Under the pieces are notes generated by a model, which ran no database searches, was not told the origin of the DNA, and worked only from the letters and a program-made list of their open reading frames with translations. Shown here piece by piece: positions 59,768-64,000 of a DNA stretch of 64,000 nucleotides. The position numbers were made by a program, and so were the translations under genes. The number at the start of each line of letters is the position of its first letter. The first letter of the stretch is position 1. The DNA is from Firmicutes bacterium AM55-24TS (GTDB lineage: Bacteria; Bacillota; Clostridia; UBA1381). The stretch lies in NCBI GenBank assembly GCA_003460745.1, contig QTVU01000001.1:1-64000 (forward strand), given 5' to 3'.

Positions 59768-60631
59768 CTATTTCACATACAACATTCCGTTTTTATCCTC
59801 AAGTTCAAAATACGCAGGACGTTCAAGCGGATGCTTGTTCGGCGAATGTAATAATAACAGTAATTTGTCATCAAACGTTTTGAAAATCATACCGTGTCCG
59901 CCGTCTTTTTTAAACAGCAGTTCGTCACGTTGTACCCAATTACCGTCTATGTCGCCGTTATCCGACACTGCAATAGCCTCTGTATATCCTTCTTCGCCCA
60001 TACTTGACCATAGCAAAAGTAATGTACCGTCAGCACATCTGTAAGGAAACGGACCGTCCGTAACGTATATACCTTTGTTTTTCTGTGCCTCGGCAATCCA
60101 GCTCGCCTCACTCGCTTTAAACAACAAAATCGGTTCACCGACTGCTCTTTTTAAATCTGCACTCATTTCAATCGCACACATTTCACCGTCATTTACCTGT
60201 ACCCATTCATGGCAAAAAATCATATACGGCTTACCGCTTTTGCTTATGTATAACGTGCCGTCAAGCGATTCCCAATCCGGCGGTGTAATTGTACCCTCAC
60301 TGTGTACCGTAAATTTGCCGTCCGGCTTGTCTGCCTTTAATACCATAGTTCCGCGACATCTGTCCGCCGATTTGAATGACGCAAACATATAGAACGCGCC
60401 GTTATACGCATAAACTTCGGGTGCCCAATAATGTCTGTCCGCCCAAAAATCTGCCGTTCGCGTAAATATCTCTTTTGGTTCAGACCAATTTTCAAGGTCG
60501 TCACTGACATATACGTCAAGCCCTGTTGCGTTGTCCTCCCACACTTCACTTCCGCGTGAGCCGTATAGGTAATATTTGCCCTCATACGGCAATATGAATG
60601 GATCACGTATGTTTATATCTTCTCTTTTCAT
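59768..60631 (-). CDS. GH43-type glycoside hydrolase (arabinanase/xylosidase-like)
   Basis: 287 residues with no signal peptide. REDINIRDPFILPYEGKYYL holds the catalytic-base Asp (RDPF). The blade motifs GSRGSEVWEDNATGLDVYVS, RHYWAPEVYAYNGAFYMFAS and DGPFPYRCADGTLLLLWSS fit a five-bladed beta-propeller. GH43 enzymes release arabinose or xylose. With the GH51 genes on either side of the region this suggests intracellular processing of arabino-oligosaccharides. It is shorter than most GH43 proteins, a bare propeller. Confidence 0.88.
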   Translation of the reverse strand: MKREDINIRDPFILPYEGKYYLYGSRGSEVWEDNATGLDVYVSDDLENWSEPKEIFTRTADFWADRHYWAPEVYAYNGAFYMFASFKSADRCRGTMVLKADKPDGKFTVHSEGTITPPDWESLDGTLYISKSGKPYMIFCHEWVQVNDGEMCAIEMSADLKRAVGEPILLFKASEASWIAEAQKNKGIYVTDGPFPYRCADGTLLLLWSSMGEEGYTEAIAVSDNGDIDGNWVQRDELLFKKDGGHGMIFKTFDDKLLLLLHSPNKHPLERPAYFELEDKNGMLYVK

Positions 60632-60651
60632 TGTGTTTCTCCTTTTATTTT

Positions 60652-60857
60652 TGCCACCTCTCCTTTAAAGAGTGGCTTTCGTAGGAGCGATCATCGGTCG
60701 CCCTTACGGTTATCTTACAAGGGACATCGACGTGCCGTCCCCTACTTTCGTTATATCGCATCTGCCACCTCTCCGTCACTTCGTGACACCTCTCCAAGGA
60801 GAGGCTTTTGCTCCACTTCGAGGGGAGCTGTCAACATCAGTTGACTGAGGGGTGGCA
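60652..60857. repeat. Intergenic repeats related to those at 52.9-53.2 kb
   Basis: A diverged copy of the 95-bp repeat at 60771-60857 with CCGTCACTTCGTGAC and CTCTCCAAGGAGAG, an inverse copy of the GGGCGACCGATGATC block at 60687-60741, and a short GCCACCTCTCC fragment at 60652. The 265-bp gap contains no gene. Confidence 0.8.
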
Positions 60858-60897
60858 TTTTATTGTTATCCCACGTTATACCATATGAGACAGTCCG

Positions 60898-63800
60898 CTA
60901 CTTTCCCTGTACTGCGGTCATAATTTGATTATACGCCCAATGATTTGGTGAAACATCACCGAACGGATTTTCTGCATTTTCCGCTATCGGATTACCAAGC
61001 ACTTTATTCATCATTGTAACCGCCTCCGCGCGAGTTACTGAATTATCAGGCTTAAACGTGCCGTCCTCATATCCGCTTACGATATTTTCATCATACAACG
61101 ACTTTATATATCCTGTTGCATAATAATCGTTTGGCACATCTGAAAATTCTGTACATATTCCATCTCCGTCAAATGAGCCGTATTTACTCAAAATAACCGT
61201 CAATTCTCCGCGTGTTATATCTATGTCAGCCTTAAATGGACCGCCCTCGTATCCATGAATATATCCCTTTTCAGCAGCATATCCGACATAATTTGCATAC
61301 CATTCATTATCCGATACATCAGTAAAATCACTTGCATACATCTTATTTTCGTCAAAATCAGCCGAACATCTTGCTATAATTGCCGCCGTCTCAGCACGGG
61401 TTATTGTACTATCCGGTCTGAATGTGCCGTCCTCATATCCCGAAATATACGCTTTACTTCCACCGTTTCCTGTTTTAAGTCTTATAATACTGAATGAATC
61501 GGCAGGTGCATTATATGTAAAGTTATTGCTTGCGTTTGTGAGTTCGATTTCTTTCGGTACGATTGCATTTTTATTATCAAGACTGTTTTCCAAAGTTGTA
61601 TCGCCCGACATAACAGTTGTCTTTGCAATATTTGACGTTACAGTTTCACCCGATACATTCATTCCGATATTTACGTCACTGTCCATTGTATTGACAACCT
61701 TAACGATAACGTCACCTGTTTCCTTATCATACACACTTGACGAATACACAGGACCGTACTCCTTAGGCTTTTTATATGAGCATATAAATTCATCATTCAA
61801 ATATGCTTTGATTTCATCATCAGTCACTTCAACCGTAACGTCATACCATTCATTATCATTTATATGCACGTTACCGACATACGACTGTTCCGCAACGTTA
61901 CCCGAAGAAGAACTTACACCGTTTAAAATGTGCTGTACCTTTGCGGTTGTATTGCCCCAACCGCCTATATTAACTCTGTAATAATTCAATGCATCATCTG
62001 CCGCAACTCCTATTTGGAAACCCTCGCCGCCGCTCAATTTGCGTGCTTTCAGAGTCAAAGTATAGTTACGCATATCAGGGCTTGCATAATAGCATACCGC
62101 ACCCGTATTATCCGACATTTGAGAAATCACACCGTTATCGTCTATAGACCAGTCACCGTTTGTTGTTTTCCATTCAGACTTATCAGCAGTTACAGTTGAA
62201 TTTTCCGTTTTTACCTCTATATCTTTAAATTCATTATGTGTTCCCCAACTTCCAACTGCAACACCGCCTTTAAGTGCGTCGTCTTTTTCGATACCGTTCA
62301 GCTTAACTTCTGTCGGCAAAGAATAATCACCTTGATTATTTGAGAACAGTGACTGAACGTAATAATTCGGTGTAAGAACGTAATCCGAATTATTAAACCA
62401 AATCATATCCGCCGCCGACCACTGTGTATTGCCGTACTTCGCAAACATAGGCGCGTAGCTCGCCATACGCACAACGTCCGCATTTCTTTCAAGACCTGTC
62501 ATAAACGCCGCCTCTGACAGTGCGTTATACCACGCATTACCCTTTGACGCATATTCACCCAAAAATACCTTTGTATTTGTGTCACGTCTGTAATTATCAT
62601 ATCTGTAAGCGTGCTGTCTGAACCAATCGGCTGTTTCATAATAATGCTCGTCCATACGGTCGGCAAGTTCCTCGTGTTCATTCGCCCAATTCCATGCAAG
62701 GTCGTTTGAACTTCCGCTTGACGCAGTACCTGACGTTGTTACAAGGTTAATATCGGGATATTTTTCGTGTATCTGCTTTGCAAATTCTTCATATCTTTCA
62801 AAGTAAATATCGCCGTACTGCTCATTTCCGATACCTATGTACTTCATATTAAACGGCTCTTTATGTCCCATTTGAATACGCTTTTGCACCCATTCATTAC
62901 TTTCATCAGTACCGTTTGCAAATTCGATAAGGTCAAGCGCATCGTCAATATACGGCTGTAATTTGTCCATAGGAACAAGGTGTTCTTCGTCCGTTGCACT
63001 TCCGCTGCGGACTTGACACGCAATACCGCAATTCAAAATCGGAACAGGCTCCATACCCAAGTCCTCGCACATTTGGAAATACTCATAAAAACCAAGTCCG
63101 TAAGTCATCATATACGGCTCTGTCGCAGACGGATTCCATATGTTTATCATTTCCTTACGCTCCGACACATCACCGATTGTATCTTTCCAGTTCCAAGCCG
63201 TATCCATTGTCTGTCCCTCAACGGCACAACCGCCCGGAAAACGCAAGAATTTAGGATGCATTGCTTCAAGCTGTTCCATCAAATCCTTACGCAAGCCGTG
63301 TCCTTTGTATGTATCCTCCGGCATAAGCGATACCATATCTACATCAAGGTCACTGTCGCCTGTATTTGTAACAATAATTCCGCTGCCGTCACTTTCAAGT
63401 TCTTCGTCAGCAGTGAATGTAACAGAATACTTTTTCCAATCGTCTTTTGAATTACATTTTATAACGGCAGCAGATTCATTAAAAGGTTCAACCTCAAAAC
63501 TAACCTTATGTTCATCTATTACAATTCCCAACGACACCGTCAGTTCACCCTCGCCGCGTGCATATACCGAAAAATCATATTTTTCGCCATTTTTAAATTC
63601 CATTCCGCTGAAAGATGTACCTTTATCGCAATCCCATTCGGTTCCGTCATAAAAACCGTCATTACAAATCATTTCACCTTTCGGAATGGTAATATATGTA
63701 GGATTATTTTCGTTCATCGGTTTATCTGTTTTAACCTGTATATTTTCGGCGGTATAATATTTGCCGTCCTCTCTGTTAGGCTCTTTATATATTGAATACA

Positions 63801-63999
63801 GTCCCCAATTATATAAATGTCCTTCTTTTTCATCACTCTTTTCAAAAGAACGGTTTTGCACCATTTCCGCATAAAGTCCGCCGTCTGCGGCAGAGTTAAT
63901 ATCCTCAAAGAACAATCCCCACATATCGTCCGAAACGTCCTTACTTCTGTCCGAAGCGTCAATATCAATCGAATAAGGTTCTTCCTCACTGCCCGTCAC
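60898..63999 (-). CDS. Cell-surface GH51-like arabinofuranosidase with three SLH domains (5' end outside window)
   Basis: At least 1033 residues; the N-terminus continues past the window. MWGLFFEDINSAADGGLYAE opens the GH51 region, with YIGIGNEQYGDIYFERYEEF (acid/base Glu) and KVFLGEYASKGNAWYN (nucleophile Glu). A binding-like insert lies before the barrel and a concanavalin-like domain after (about 610-760). The C-terminus carries three S-layer homology domains: ISGYEDGTFRPDSTITRAET, IHGYEGGPFKADIDITRGEL, VSGYEDGTFKPDNSVTRAEA. It is thus tethered to the wall and debranches arabinan or arabinoxylan outside the cell, feeding the cytoplasmic GH51 and GH43 enzymes. Confidence 0.93.
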   Translation of the reverse strand: MTGSEEEPYSIDIDASDRSKDVSDDMWGLFFEDINSAADGGLYAEMVQNRSFEKSDEKEGHLYNWGLYSIYKEPNREDGKYYTAENIQVKTDKPMNENNPTYITIPKGEMICNDGFYDGTEWDCDKGTSFSGMEFKNGEKYDFSVYARGEGELTVSLGIVIDEHKVSFEVEPFNESAAVIKCNSKDDWKKYSVTFTADEELESDGSGIIVTNTGDSDLDVDMVSLMPEDTYKGHGLRKDLMEQLEAMHPKFLRFPGGCAVEGQTMDTAWNWKDTIGDVSERKEMINIWNPSATEPYMMTYGLGFYEYFQMCEDLGMEPVPILNCGIACQVRSGSATDEEHLVPMDKLQPYIDDALDLIEFANGTDESNEWVQKRIQMGHKEPFNMKYIGIGNEQYGDIYFERYEEFAKQIHEKYPDINLVTTSGTASSGSSNDLAWNWANEHEELADRMDEHYYETADWFRQHAYRYDNYRRDTNTKVFLGEYASKGNAWYNALSEAAFMTGLERNADVVRMASYAPMFAKYGNTQWSAADMIWFNNSDYVLTPNYYVQSLFSNNQGDYSLPTEVKLNGIEKDDALKGGVAVGSWGTHNEFKDIEVKTENSTVTADKSEWKTTNGDWSIDDNGVISQMSDNTGAVCYYASPDMRNYTLTLKARKLSGGEGFQIGVAADDALNYYRVNIGGWGNTTAKVQHILNGVSSSSGNVAEQSYVGNVHINDNEWYDVTVEVTDDEIKAYLNDEFICSYKKPKEYGPVYSSSVYDKETGDVIVKVVNTMDSDVNIGMNVSGETVTSNIAKTTVMSGDTTLENSLDNKNAIVPKEIELTNASNNFTYNAPADSFSIIRLKTGNGGSKAYISGYEDGTFRPDSTITRAETAAIIARCSADFDENKMYASDFTDVSDNEWYANYVGYAAEKGYIHGYEGGPFKADIDITRGELTVILSKYGSFDGDGICTEFSDVPNDYYATGYIKSLYDENIVSGYEDGTFKPDNSVTRAEAVTMMNKVLGNPIAENAENPFGDVSPNHWAYNQIMTAVQGK

Positions 64000-64000
64000 A

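Overview
The window is low-GC, gene-dense bacterial chromosome of Gram-positive, clostridial character. The evidence is SLH-domain surface proteins, secreted SH3, transglutaminase and LRR_5 proteins, a membrane pyrophosphatase, consensus TTGACA-N17-TATAAT promoters and strong AGGAGG-type ribosome binding sites. The glycoside hydrolases act on arabinose-containing plant polysaccharide, which fits a fibre-degrading gut Clostridium relative. I cannot name the species.

Layout. (1) 0.2-5.5 kb, minus strand: secreted or membrane-anchored host proteins. These are a stalk-like protein broken by an in-frame TAG, a transglutaminase-like protein, and a two-gene operon of membrane-anchored proteins. (2) 5.78-43.35 kb: a complete prophage of about 37.6 kb with an HK97-type head and a PBSX-like contractile tail. 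From attL it carries a small plus-strand locus laid out like known anti-CRISPR loci, then reading leftward on the minus strand the lysis cassette, tail and baseplate, sheath and tube, head, terminase and HNH genes, a methyltransferase, early regulators, and replication genes (split beta clamp, DnaB, replisome organiser, SSB). A divergent lysis-lysogeny switch with four GTGA-N7-TCAC operators follows, then an ImmA-type protease, a decayed pseudogene, a DnaQ-BRCT protein and a large serine recombinase next to attR. (3) 43.3-64 kb: host genes. They include a GH51 arabinofuranosidase, HppA, an LRR_5 surface protein, GuaB, DusB, a transglutaminase protein, a five-tRNA operon (Val-Asp-Phe-Gly-Cys), a sugar-binding lipoprotein paired with a GGDEF/EAL protein, a GH3 lipoprotein, a GH43 enzyme and a GH51-SLH surface enzyme running off the window end.

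Most notable: the prophage sits inside a host gene. The N-terminal half lies at 43.33-43.66 kb and the C-terminal half at 5.51-5.78 kb, both on the minus strand. Recombination at the shared GTATT core would rejoin them exactly in frame into a protein of about 195 residues, and the predicted attP is a dyad. This is the geometry of excision-controlled (skin-like, active-lysogeny) elements. Also notable are the locus with two near-identical promoters between attL and the endolysin, a structured leader before the phage methyltransferase, a beta clamp split into two translationally coupled ORFs, a canonical -1 frameshift in the tail chaperone gene, a signal peptidase I in the lysis cassette, and an SLH-like wall-binding repeat shared by endolysin and baseplate protein.

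All functional names come from motif recognition by eye. No database or alignment was run.
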